From Peptoanaerobacter stomatis (GTDB lineage Bacteria; Bacillota; Clostridia; Peptostreptococcales; Filifactoraceae), in contig NZ_JH815225.1 in assembly GCF_000238095.2 (NCBI RefSeq), forward strand, positions 832,724 through 896,723: a stretch of 64,000 nt of DNA, read 5' to 3'. The first letter of the stretch is position 1. The number at the start of each line of letters is the position of its first letter. Made by a program: the position numbers and the translations under genes. The notes below the pieces were generated by a model that was not told the origin of the DNA, did not search any database, and saw only the letters and a program-made list of their open reading frames with translations. This document shows, piece after piece, positions 8,409 through 18,098 of this stretch.

Positions 8409-11400
8409 TTATTTTACAACTAAGAAACAAATTAACTCGAAGTCATCTAATCCCGATACTGCAGACATTAGTGCAGAAGTCCCTCCTGCTGTGAACAGGC
8501 TGTCGATATCGCTTTCTTCTTTGGAATCAATAATGGAGTTGATGGCTTCACCGAGAAGTTCTGACATCCCGATCATATTTTTCCCATCGTCCGTTTCCTC
8601 ATTAAAGCATTTGCAAAGTTCTTTTATAGGTTCTTTCTTTCCCCTACAAAGAAGTCTGATATCATCCAACATTTCTTTCGGATTCAGATAGTCACAAATC
8701 ACATCTCCATCATTTCCGATATAAACCATGTAGAACGGATGGATTCTGTTTTGGTTGTCTATGTTTACACTGTTATTTATATTTTTGAGCACGAATACAA
8801 CACCTTCTGGAAGCTCTTCTGTAGCAGGTACCACAGCATGCATTCCCTTCGGCTTTTTGTCCATATCCCCGTTGTTCTTCACATACTCCAGTAGGTCAAG
8901 TCTGAATTCGTTAAGCCCTAAGTCCATGATGGAAATTCCTGTGGACATATCTTCAATATCAACCACCTCTTCCTGCAGGCGTTTCAACTGCTGTTTACGA
9001 TATTCGAGATCTCCCTTCTCCTCCGGATTGATAAGATCATCATCGCCCGTAGAGGTCATGATGGAAATTTTCATCCTTGTCTCGACGCGAGCCTTGAGAT
9101 TGATATACTCATCCAAATCCAGATCCGGCCAAAAGTTTACCAACTGGATGTATTCATTTTTACTACCGATACGATCAATTCGACCAAAACGCTGAATGAT
9201 ACGCACTGGATTCCAGTGAATATCATAATTAACCAGATAATCGCAATCCTGAAGGTTCTGACCTTCTGAAATACAATCTGTTGCAATCAAAACATCGATT
9301 TCAGTTTTACTCCCCGGCATCAAAACATCTCTGTCCTTTGAAATCGGCGAAAAACAAGTGAGTACATTGTTCAGAGTTGCTCTAAAACCCTTAATCGTTG
9401 TTCTTCCATCAATGGTACCGGTAATAACCGCGGTATCAAGCCCATACTTCTTTTTAATAAAGTCGCTCACATGCTCATACAAGTACTCAGCGGTATCAGA
9501 GAAAGCTGAGAAAACAAGCACTTTTTGATTACTCGGATTGATAGGATTTTCAATTTTCTCGGATATCAGTTTCAAGAGTTCCTGTAGCTTACTATCATGC
9601 TCCGGTGTAATATCCGATACCATAAGTGTCAATAGTTCAAGTGTCTCAGCATCAGCCATAAGTTCGGTACGCCAAGTTTTATAGTCCATGTCAGCAAGCT
9701 CAATCTTTACTTTCTTGCCGACAGTAAAATACTCCGTATTGCTATCATCCATGTCCCATTCAGAATCGGATGCCTCATACATGTCAATATCAGCTTTGCC
9801 ATACTTTTCAAAACGATTTATAGCCTCAATTGTACTATCTATAAGAGTCTTCATCCGATGGAGTGTAAGACGAAATGAATTGACCGAGCTTTCCAGTCTT
9901 TTCAAAAGATTAATGCTCATCAGTCTCTTGATTCCTTCTTCACGACCGGTCTGGGTAAGGTTATCACCCTTGTTATGAGTAAGGTCCATATACTTCTGCA
10001 ACTTGCTTGGGAAGATATAGTTTGAAGGAGTGTAAATACAAAGAGACAGCATCATTAACTGTTCATAAATCTGATTATAGTTAATGGCTGAATTCAAATC
10101 TGTGAGCTGAGGTCTAAGAGAAATCGGCTTTCTTCTTTCTGGGAACTTACCAATTTCTGCTGTGTCGTAGTATTTTTCAATGTGCTTTCTGGATCGCGCA
10201 ATTGTAACGCTGTCGAGTAATTCAAAGAAATCAAAGTCCAGTGTACGAAGTAGTGCATTTGTTGTTCTGCTTTCTATTTCCAACTTGCTCCAAGCATTAA
10301 ATGCTTTCTGCGCCTGTCTAAAGATTTCCTCAATGGTCTTATTTGTATCCAGTTTTTTATTGATTGTTTCAGAATCCCCTTCATAAGCAATAGCAAGCTG
10401 ATTTTTCAAATCTACAAATCGATTATTTACCGGTGTAGCTGATAGCATCAGAACCTTTGTTTTAACCCCGGCTCTAATAATCTTATCCATTAGCTTCATA
10501 TATCGATTTTCCTTCGTATTAGCATGCGTGCCTGTTCCATTACGGAAGTTATGAGATTCATCTATCACTACAAGATCGTAGTTCCCCCAGTTCAATCGAT
10601 CCAAATCTAATCCATTAAAATAACCATGGTTTCTGGATAAATCGGTGTGAAATAAAACATCATAATTGAGACGATCGTCTGCGATAGGATTATTAACATA
10701 ATTATCTTTATACGTATTCCAGTTTTCAGCTAGTTTCTTGGGACAAAGAACAAGAACACTCTTATTTCTGTTTTCGTAGTACTTCATAACAGCAAGGGCT
10801 GTGAAGGTCTTACCCAGACCCACACTATCTGCTAGAATACAGCCATTGTATCTTTCCAGCTTATTGATGATGGCAAGCACCGCATCTCGCTGAAAATCGT
10901 ATAGAATACTCCAGATTTTACTCTGTTTAAAGCCGGTTGCCTCATTGGGAAGCTCATCTTCTGAGATGTCCTCAAGAAATTCACTAAACACATGATATAG
11001 TGTCATAAAATAAATGAACTCCGGCGAGTTTTCATTGTATGCAGTTGTAATGTTTTCAATAACAACATCTGTTACGTCTTGCAACTTTCTTTTGTCATTC
11101 CATAGAATTTCAAATAACTGGATATAAGAATCAGAAAAAGGAGCTTCCAGTCGATTTACCATGTTATAGCTGTTGTTACCACGTTCACATCCAATATCAA
11201 CGGTTGTGAAGCCGTTCATTGGCATATAGGCAACCTGCTTATCTTTATCTGACACAGTAATAAAGCCTCCCATATTTTCACCAGTAGTATTCGATTTGAA
11301 AGTAGCCTTTCTTCTTATCCATTCCGCACATTCTTTGGCAATGGCTTTTTGTGTCATTTCATTCCTAAGCTTTAATTCAAACTCTGTACCATATAGACTG

Positions 11401-11639
11401 TTTTCTCGGCTGAGCCTTGGTATATAAAATTCTCTTTTCTGTTTTTCTGCTTTTTCTGTAATGAAAGTAGGTGATGTGAATATAAAACGGCACTCATCGA
11501 CCTGTTCCAACTGTTGCTTCAGTTCCTTATAGGCATACATAGAAAAGCATGCTGCTGCAATCGACATTTTACTACCTTTGCCGATGGTAGATATCATATC
11601 ATCACGTACTATTTCATTAAGATTATCAATCACTTTCAT
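8409..11639 (-). CDS. SNF2-family helicase with PLD-like N-terminal region
   Basis: 1076 residues. The N-terminal about 200 residues resemble the phospholipase-D-like segment found in some defence helicases (IGKGSKMSIAAACFSMYAY). The SNF2 motor follows: LADSVGLGKTFTA (Walker A), VVIDESHNF (DESH), MLSATPVNN, then the second RecA lobe with VLIATDCISEGQNLQ and QRFGRIDRIGS (motif VI). Such ATPases translocate on duplex DNA. Its gene is the first large one of the operon, 38 bp after the XRE gene and just ahead of the DUF4391 gene. This suggests it works with the type III subunits rather than alone. Confidence 0.88.
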   Translation of the reverse strand: MKVIDNLNEIVRDDMISTIGKGSKMSIAAACFSMYAYKELKQQLEQVDECRFIFTSPTFITEKAEKQKREFYIPRLSRENSLYGTEFELKLRNEMTQKAIAKECAEWIRRKATFKSNTTGENMGGFITVSDKDKQVAYMPMNGFTTVDIGCERGNNSYNMVNRLEAPFSDSYIQLFEILWNDKRKLQDVTDVVIENITTAYNENSPEFIYFMTLYHVFSEFLEDISEDELPNEATGFKQSKIWSILYDFQRDAVLAIINKLERYNGCILADSVGLGKTFTALAVMKYYENRNKSVLVLCPKKLAENWNTYKDNYVNNPIADDRLNYDVLFHTDLSRNHGYFNGLDLDRLNWGNYDLVVIDESHNFRNGTGTHANTKENRYMKLMDKIIRAGVKTKVLMLSATPVNNRFVDLKNQLAIAYEGDSETINKKLDTNKTIEEIFRQAQKAFNAWSKLEIESRTTNALLRTLDFDFFELLDSVTIARSRKHIEKYYDTAEIGKFPERRKPISLRPQLTDLNSAINYNQIYEQLMMLSLCIYTPSNYIFPSKLQKYMDLTHNKGDNLTQTGREEGIKRLMSINLLKRLESSVNSFRLTLHRMKTLIDSTIEAINRFEKYGKADIDMYEASDSEWDMDDSNTEYFTVGKKVKIELADMDYKTWRTELMADAETLELLTLMVSDITPEHDSKLQELLKLISEKIENPINPSNQKVLVFSAFSDTAEYLYEHVSDFIKKKYGLDTAVITGTIDGRTTIKGFRATLNNVLTCFSPISKDRDVLMPGSKTEIDVLIATDCISEGQNLQDCDYLVNYDIHWNPVRIIQRFGRIDRIGSKNEYIQLVNFWPDLDLDEYINLKARVETRMKISIMTSTGDDDLINPEEKGDLEYRKQQLKRLQEEVVDIEDMSTGISIMDLGLNEFRLDLLEYVKNNGDMDKKPKGMHAVVPATEELPEGVVFVLKNINNSVNIDNQNRIHPFYMVYIGNDGDVICDYLNPKEMLDDIRLLCRGKKEPIKELCKCFNEETDDGKNMIGMSELLGEAINSIIDSKEESDIDSLFTAGGTSALMSAVSGLDDFELICFLVVK

Positions 11640-11677
11640 TTCCGCTTGCTTATCCTCTCTATAGCTATTTCCTTGCT

Positions 11678-11887
11678 TTATTTGACTTCCTCTTCAAATT
11701 CCATAATATCATCTAAGCTACAATCCAATGACTTGCAAATCTTCCCCAGGACTTCCACAGTAACATTCTCATTTTTATTGAGCTTATTAATCGTGTATGT
11801 ACTGACCCCAGCAAGTTCTGCCAATTCCTTCTTCTTCATATTCCTGTCGAGCAGAATATGCCATAATTTTTTATAATTAGCTTTCAT
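11678..11887 (-). CDS. XRE-family (Cro/C1-type) regulator of the defence operon
   Basis: 69 residues made up almost wholly of a helix-turn-helix domain (KKELAELAGVSTYTINKLNKNE). It is the first gene of the minus-strand operon, ahead of the SNF2 gene. A TATAAT-type -10 is seen at 11927-11932. A single small Cro-like protein at the head of a restriction operon usually delays or limits nuclease expression, so autoregulation is likely but not shown. Confidence 0.88.
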   Translation of the reverse strand: MKANYKKLWHILLDRNMKKKELAELAGVSTYTINKLNKNENVTVEVLGKICKSLDCSLDDIMEFEEEVK

Positions 11888-11926
11888 GATGAACCTACCT
11901 TACACGAATATATAAAAACCTTTTAC

Positions 11927-11932
11927 ATTATA
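11927..11932 (-). promoter_or_regulatory. -10 element ahead of the defence operon
   Basis: TATAAT on the minus strand about 40 bp upstream of the XRE start. A convincing -35 is not visible, which fits an activated or weak promoter. Confidence 0.4.
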
Positions 11933-12008
11933 ACATAATTTCAAACCAAAACATAGCGATAACTCTATTAAAATCAAAAATATTGAACTGAAATTCCTCA
12001 AAAAAGAA

Positions 12009-12040
12009 TGCACATGACAAATTTTCATTCACCATGTGCA
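12009..12040 (-). terminator. Terminator of the mobilization operon
   Basis: 8-bp inverted repeat TGCACATG/CATGTGCA followed on the minus strand by TTCTTTTTT. It lies 7 bp after the original relaxase stop codon. Confidence 0.65.
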
Positions 12041-12046
12041 ACACTC

Positions 12047-13495
12047 TTATCGTTCCATATCCTTTGTTCGAGAATTTGATTTTATTTCCTGAGATTTATC
12101 CGATTCTCTTTTTATCTGCTGAAGAATACTTTTTTTAGGCTCCTCCTTTCGTCCAAGATACTGATCGATGTTTGCTTTAAGCTTCCCAAGTTCGCTACGC
12201 TTCTCCTGTAACTTATCGTGTTCTTCTGCAAGTTCTTTCTGTATGTCGTATAAGTTCTTAGAATGTTGATTAAGTTTTTTAAAGATCTACTTTCCATCAC
12301 CTCGTTTTAAGCCTTCCAATATCTCTTTCTTTAGATGTGGAAACTGTTTTATAAAAATCTCTACTTCCGAAAAAGCTTCCTGATAGGCTTCCACATCTTT
12401 TCGATTCATCATCATATAGATTTTGTCATTTGGATTTTTTCTGTATCCATCGTAATGAGCTTTTTTATTGATGCAGGTTTGCAGATACTTTGTAATTTCC
12501 TTGATTCGTTTCTGTTCAAACTCCTTATCTCTAAACTCTTTTCTGATCTGATTTGCTTGGGATGATAATCTCTTAATCTCAGACTCCAACTCCGTCATCG
12601 AATGAAATCCCTTATCTCGAATTGCTATCATCGTACCTGCTGCGGTCGTCATATTATGTTTCGTAGCCAAACGCTCATATCCTTTGCTTGACTTCACTTT
12701 TTCATTGTTCTTGATGTCGATGATATTGCCAAGTTCTTTGTCTTTATTCAGGATTCGCTCCTTAATTCTTTCCTCAGTATAGTTAGCTCCAATAGTCTTT
12801 GCTCTGGTAAATCTCTGCTGATTTTTAGTCCTGAAAGCTATATGCTTGCCAATCTTAATTTCATAACCGCAGCCTTCCATTTTAGATAAAAAATCCTGCC
12901 AGTTGATTGACTGCTTTATAGTTCTATCAATGTCAAACTGAAGTCTTGATTTATAGCTACTGCCTTTTTTATCCTCATTCCAATCATGCCAACTTACAAA
13001 TTTTCTTCGCTTAATTTCGTTGATTTCCCTTTGTGTTTCTTGGTCGATAACAGATAAATTATGCTCTTTACACAGCTTGTCACTTTGATTTCGTATATTC
13101 ATATAGGAGCCGTAATAGGAACGATAAACCTTACCTTCATCTACATCGATCGAATTAAAAATGATGTGATTGTGGATATGGTCTTTGTCGATATGCGTTA
13201 CTAAGACATATTCATATTTCCTGCCTAAAACCTTTTCGCAAAGTTCAATTCCCACTTGATGAGCTTCGTGGGAGCTCACTTCTTCCGGCACGAAGGATTG
13301 GATCAGATGATGAGCTAAAGTCTTGGTTCTTGAGCCAAATTGTTTCTTTGTAAGTTCAAACTCTTTATGAGCATTTTCTCTGCTGCAAAGATGTGTGGTA
13401 ACATAGATTTCATCATCGGTTTTATCGCCATTACAGATGTAGTCTATCGCTTTTTTCAGCGTGGTCTTGATTGGATGTATCTTCGTAACCGCCAT
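12047..13495 (-). pseudogene. MOBP-type relaxase, interrupted by an in-frame TAG
   Basis: The relaxase domain is intact: the first 402 residues include the metal-binding HIHNHIIFNS motif and an early catalytic Tyr (AIDYIC). The frame then meets TAG at 12287-12289. It stays open in the same frame for 79 further codons, giving a typical coiled relaxase tail (LYDIQKELAEEHDKL … IKSNSRTKDMER) up to 12047. A full protein would have about 482 residues. The product cut at 402 residues might keep nicking activity, but the other mobility genes are also broken. The start overlaps the mobC stop. Confidence 0.8.
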
Positions 13496-13875
13496 CAGCT
13501 GATCACCTCATTGATGATATAATCCGAAACTTTTTCTCGAAGATCGGACAAGAAAAGAAGTTCACCTTGCAAGGCTTTCTTGATGCTTTCAATATCATCT
13601 TTGCAGATAATTCCTGTGCTGTTTACCGCTTTGGCTATCTGATTTAGATTCGCCGAATTACGACTGATAAGGGTGGAAAGCTCTCTCAGTTCTTTTCGAA
13701 ACTCACCGGATAAATCAATGCTGATGATTCTATTCTTGAAAATACTGTCTCTATAAAACTCTCTTTTACTCTTGAAATTGGTCAATGCAAATCTTCGATT
13801 GAGTTCCTTCATCTCTTCTTCGTTCACCATAAAGTGAACGGTACAGTTGTTTTTACGATTAACTACCTTTGACAT
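13495..13875 (-). CDS. mobC: MobC-type relaxosome accessory protein
   Basis: 126 residues. The N-terminal part is a ribbon-helix-helix-like arm (NNCTVHFMVNEEEMKELNRR), followed by the family signature LSTLISRNSANLNQIAKAVN. MobC proteins bind oriT and help the relaxase open it. It has a good binding site (GAAAGGAG) and its stop overlaps the relaxase start. It is one of the few mobility genes in element 1 without an obvious lesion. Confidence 0.85.
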   Translation of the reverse strand: MSKVVNRKNNCTVHFMVNEEEMKELNRRFALTNFKSKREFYRDSIFKNRIISIDLSGEFRKELRELSTLISRNSANLNQIAKAVNSTGIICKDDIESIKKALQGELLFLSDLREKVSDYIINEVIS

Positions 13876-14194
13876 TTTTCATTACTCCTTTCTTCTTCGG
13901 GGTCTTAGGGTTCTCCCTAAAATTGGTTAAGCTGAATTCCCAGCTTACAAGCCTACTTTTTGGACTGTGGTCAAAAAGTATATGCTTGCTATCTCTCTGA
14001 ACATACTCTTTTTATTAAAATGAACTCTACTCCCTTATGACTATCACAGAAGAATAGGGGCATCCGTAGCCAAGACGGATAACTCTCATTCTGCCTAATT
14101 TTTGTTTTATAGAAGTTTGAAAGTTATCGCTACCACTACCACACTACCTTTGAAGTCGATAGCAAAGTAGCGGTAGCAAACTTTTTCAAAACTC
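13876..14194. other. 319-bp gene-free region upstream of mobC, candidate oriT
   Basis: No gene is seen here. It holds a hairpin at about 13950-13972 (TACTTTTTG … CAAAAAGTA) and, near 14125-14180, short inverted and repeated motifs built on GCTACC/GGTAGC. Transfer origins of MobC/MobA elements usually lie just upstream of mobC, so this is the best candidate; the nick site cannot be named. Confidence 0.4.
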
Positions 14195-16201
14195 TTAGAA
14201 TGGTATCTCCGAGTCTTCTACTTCCACAAAGTCTGTAGTTATCGTTCTTTTGTAGAATTTTTTGCTGACTCGAACCACTCCATCAATCCTTACCTTCTTG
14301 CTTTTCAAATTTGCTTCTAAGATCCATTCTCCTGCCATCTCATTTGCCATCAGTTCTGAAAAGACTTTTTCATTCGTTTCCGGGTACTTACTTGTAAATT
14401 CTGCGGAACAAAGAAGATTCGGAGTATCAGATTTTGTTGTTTTCCATTCCATAAAGTCAGGAAGTTTTGGACATGTCTGTTTTCACTTTTATGCGTTTGA
14501 ATGACAAGGCTCAGATCATTTCTCAATTCTTTCGGCAAATAGAAATCGTGCAGTTTATGTTCGTAAATATATACGGCTTCTGCAATAGCTCCTTCGAAAT
14601 CACTCCTTACCATTTCCTCATGTTCTTCTCTTGTGATAGTTTCCAATACAGGAAATTTTTCAGGATCATACATGAGCGGCATTTGTATTTTGTCCATATC
14701 CACTTTTACCGGCAAATATCTTCGCTCTCCTGAAAAATCCCCTAAGAAAGTAGCATCATTTGTGGTCGCAATTAAGATGCAATTTCGTTTTACATCTCTT
14801 GAAAACCTTTCATACGGAAGTCTTACTGTGCTTGTTCTTGCAGAAATAAAGAGCTTCGCTTCATCGGCACTCTTTGCATTTCTAAGTGCCACAAATTCCT
14901 CCAGTTCTACTACGACTTTCCCCACCAAATTGCTGACTGCATCCTTGCCTTTGATGTTATTGAGCGAACAATACCATTCCGGAAATAATGCCAACTTTTA
15001 AATAAAAGATGTCTTTCCCACACCTTGAGAACCTGTTAAGACCATCAGCTCATCAAACTTACAACTCGGATGAAATACCCGTTTTACCATACCTACCAAG
15101 ATATGTTTCATTATCCAAGAATTCAGCTCCGTTTTTTCCGCTCCAAGGTATTTTGAAAGCAATTTTGAAATGTGTTCCTTGCCGACATAAGTCAAGGATT
15201 TCATATACATTGCAGGCAAATTTATCGTTCTTTTATGTGTGACAAAAGTGATTGCATCTTCCATACGACTTTTAGAATATTTGATTCCAAACTCTCTCTC
15301 GATTTCAACACCGAGGATATTCGTCATATGGTCATTCCATTTTCGAATTTCAAAATCAGAATTTTTTTCACCCCTCAGTGCAGATCTGAGGAAGATTTCT
15401 TTCATCATTTCTGCGTTTCCGTGTGTAAAGCTGTTTAGGAAAACAAGGAGTGCAAAATCATCTTTGCTTGGATCTCCGCTTGTGTTCGATCCTTCAAACA
15501 AAGCCTTCGCCCTCGCATTATGTCTGCACATTATCTCTATAACTTTGTTGCAATAAGGAACTAGGTCATCCATCACTTGATACTTTCTAATCGCTTCTTT
15601 AATGCTATCCTTCGGAGCAAATAATTTATAGTATTTATCCAGTTCCTTTTGCTTTGGCTTGATTGTTCTGACAGTCATACTCCCAAACTTTCGGATATTT
15701 CCTGTCATCGCAATGCACCTGTTTTCCTGATACATCTCCACTTTTTCGATTTGATTATTGAAGTTTTTTGCAATCACACCCTTAGCAAAGATATGAACAC
15801 CTCTCCCGGATTGTGAGACTTCTCGATAGGTGTCATTGAAATCATTTAGAAAATCTCCAAAGCTGTCATCAACTCGATCTAAGTCGATACAAACAAATGG
15901 ATCATCTTTGCTTAGTGCAAAAGACAATCCATATACTGCTATTTTCTATCTTATTGACCTAAAGGTCAATAAGCATCCCTCGCTTTCAGCTCGGTGAATT
16001 TTTAACTGCTGTTTCAAAATCCGTCCAATGCTTTCTATCGTTCCAACCATCTGATTTTAATGTGATTGGGCTGATAGGTATTTTAGAAATTTTTTCTTTT
16101 CCCCATTTGTCCACTTTTACAATTCTCTTAAACCACAGCCATTGCTTATATTGCCTTAATTCAAGTGGAATATTTTGTAGATAGTTCTCCTTGTTTATCA
16201 T
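14195..16201 (-). pseudogene. Broken primase/VapE-type replication protein
   Basis: One original gene now lies in four pieces. Piece 1 (16201-15986) is an N-terminal primase segment (YKQWLWFKR). Piece 2 (from about 15927) has DDPFVCIDLD and GVHIFAKG, the prim-pol metal and fold motifs, then a P-loop GSQGVGKTSFI stopped by TAA at 14998. Piece 3 continues in the same frame (KLALFPEWYCSLN … ILIATTNDATFL … GERRYLPV), a VapE-type ATPase. After a frameshift near 14450-14470, piece 4 (14195-14452) ends in EVEDSEIPF, which recalls an SSB-type acidic tail. The break at 15927-15986 holds a 24-nt palindrome. A start codon still precedes several pieces, but no full helicase can be made. Confidence 0.75.
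15950..15973. repeat. 24-nt palindrome inside the broken primase gene
   Basis: Two perfect 11-nt arms, CTTATTGACCT and AGGTCAATAAG, around AA. It lies exactly where the primase reading frame is lost, with stop codons in all the relevant frames. It may be an insertion scar. Confidence 0.6.
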
Positions 16202-16308
16202 GGTAACCTCCTAAAATTTTTATTGAAAACGGAAGTACAACCTGATAAAATAATCTTGTCAGGGATGAAATACCAAGTTGTACTTTCATCTTGCCTTTGG
16301 TCTTTTGG

Positions 16309-16692
16309 CTAAAGGCTTTTATTTTGCATAAGCTCTATAATGCTGCTTAATTCCTCTACAAGCACAGAATCCAATTCTTTTTTCTTCAGCACACTTTTGA
16401 TCATCATTTCAATTTCGACCAATCGCTCTTCAATTTTTTTAATCGCAATTGTACTACCAAGAAACTGAACATTTGAAAATAAAAGGGACTGTATAATAAA
16501 ATCCTGTTTTAATAAGCCGCTCATTGCAACTCTATTTTCAAATAGTCTCCGCTCCTAGTCGCTCATCCTAAAAGCAATCGTATTTGCTCTTTTTCTGTTC
16601 TTCTCTTTTTTCTTGAGCTTATCTAAACGCTCCTTCTCAGTTCTCTTAGCCATTTGTCGCATTATCTCTCTTGATGACTTGCTTCTAAACAT
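16309..16692 (-). pseudogene. Small mobilization-type DNA-binding protein, interrupted by TAG
   Basis: From the ATG at 16692 the frame encodes a very basic N-terminus (MAKRTEKERLDKLKKKEK) and TIAFRMSD. It meets TAG at codon 46 (16555-16557), then continues ERRLFENRVAMSGLLKQDF … to 16309. TIAFRMS-(x)-EERRLFE is a ribbon-helix-helix-like signature of small proteins found between integrase and replication genes of mobilizable elements. The intact length would be about 127 residues. It lies 10 bp after the integrase stop. A restart at 16524 would lack the beta strand. Confidence 0.6.
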
Positions 16693-16702
16693 TTTCTATA
16701 AC

Positions 16703-17768
16703 CTACTCCAACATTCCTCTCATTTCTTGCTGTTTATTAGGGAACATATGGGCATATCTGAAAGTGATTTCTGATGAATCGTGCCCGACCCTGTTACCAA
16801 TATCCACAACACTGAATCCTTTTTCTATCAGCAGTGATATTGCAGAATGCCTTAACGCATGAACCTTTATCTTTTTCACTCCAGTAGCCTTACATCCTCT
16901 TTTCATATCGTGATGTAAAAATGATTTGCTGAAAGTAAATACCCTATCTTCTTTCCCAACTCCATAAGTGCAAGCGATTAAGTTCTGAGCCTCTTCCATA
17001 ACAGTCTTGGGCATTGAAACTACTCTTACCGCTTTTGGAGTCTTAGGCGTTGTGATAATATCTTTTTGGTCAATTCTCTGATAAGACTTGTTGATATTGA
17101 TTGTATTATCATCAAAGTTGAAGTCTTTTAATGTCAATGCCAACATTTCTCCTAATCTGAGTCCTCCCCAAAAGAGAATTCTAAATGCCAAGCTTGAATG
17201 GGGCTTATCTTCAATAGCTACTATGAATTGATTGAATTCTTCTACTGTCCAAAATTCAACTTCTTCGCTCTCCTCTTTTCCCCATATTCCCAACCGTTCT
17301 TGCCGGGTTTTTGGGAAGATTATAGAATCTACAGGCATGATTGAATATAGCACTCAATTGATTGTGTATAGTTTTGAGATAGGTCATGCTGTAGCTTCTA
17401 CCTTCATCATCTCTCTCATCTAATAAAATATTTTGCCAAGCGGTTATCATAGCCGGAGTAATCTCATTGATTCTCTTTTTATCAAAGAATGGCAAGATAT
17501 GAAAACTAAATATCTGATCTTTTGTTCTAACTGTGTTTATCTTGAATCGCTTCTCACAGTATTCTAAATACAGCTTGTAAAACTCATCAAATCTCATATC
17601 TAATTCATGTGATTCTCTTAGCTTAAACTGGCTTTCCCAATTCTGTGCCTCTTTTTTAGTAGCAAATCCTCGTTTCGTTTTACTTCTGGATTTTCCACTC
17701 CAATCCTTATATTTAAAACTGGAATACCAAGTATTTCTTTCTTTATCTTTATAAGCCGGCATTATCAT
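16703..17768 (-). pseudogene. Tyrosine integrase of element 1, frameshifted
   Basis: The N-terminal half (from 17768) has the AP2-like arm-binding start (RNTWYSSFKYKDWSGK) and a SAM-like core-binding domain. The C-terminal half, in another frame, has the catalytic box: GGLRLGEML (Arg), HALRHS (His-x-x-Arg), VGHDS (His) and FRYAHMF (Tyr). The frames swap at about 17276-17283, where a GGGG run followed by AAAA appears one base too long. One extra base there explains the break completely. Element 1 therefore cannot excise with its own integrase unless the frame is corrected. Confidence 0.85.
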
Positions 17769-17948
17769 CTAACCCTTTCCATAAAATCTCTCTTCAAAAT
17801 AGTCCTTATTGATTTTTCCTTGTAAGACGTAAAATCCTTTTTCTTTCAGTTCCATATTAAGACTTCTTATAATCTCGTAAGCTTTTGCCTGAGAAACTTG
17901 TAGAATTTTTTGTACGTCTTTTGCATTCAACATTGTAATCTGGGACAA
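17769..17948 (-). CDS. Excisionase-like small helix-turn-helix protein
   Basis: About 59 residues from the TTG at 17948, chosen because AAAGGAGG lies 5 bp upstream; the frame is open back to 18026. The core LNAKDVQKILQVSQAKAYEIIRSLN is the winged/MerR-like helix-turn-helix of recombination directionality factors. Its stop directly abuts the integrase start. It should bend the attachment sites and favour excision. It appears intact although its integrase is broken. Confidence 0.65.
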   Translation of the reverse strand: MSQITMLNAKDVQKILQVSQAKAYEIIRSLNMELKEKGFYVLQGKINKDYFEERFYGKG

Positions 17949-18035
17949 TTCGTCCTCCTTTCTATCGATATTGACTATTTTTCTATCTCTTGACATTATA
18001 TTGCCATACCTCTTTTTGTTTATCAAGAGATTATA

Positions 18036-18064
18036 TTGAGTTTTTTGTTATTTTGTGTTATAAT
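18036..18064 (+). promoter_or_regulatory. Promoter for the DUF6076/RhuM-Fic pair
   Basis: TTGAGT (18036-18041), 17-bp spacer, TATAAT (18059-18064), 35 bp upstream of the TTG start at 18099. The excisionase-like gene diverges from the same region. Confidence 0.75.
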
Positions 18065-18098
18065 TTATTGGTATGATTGAGAAAAGGAGGTTTTTGCA

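Noticed and set aside
12112-12300. 62-codon minus-strand frame downstream of the relaxase stop
   Set aside because: The in-frame continuation of the relaxase past TAG explains this region much better; the other frame is a shadow.
13950-13972. Calling a defined oriT nick site
   Set aside because: The hairpin is suggestive but no known nick consensus could be recognised with confidence.
14195-14452. Treating 85 codons as an intact separate gene
   Set aside because: It has no binding site and directly continues the primase remnant in a shifted frame; kept as part of the pseudogene.
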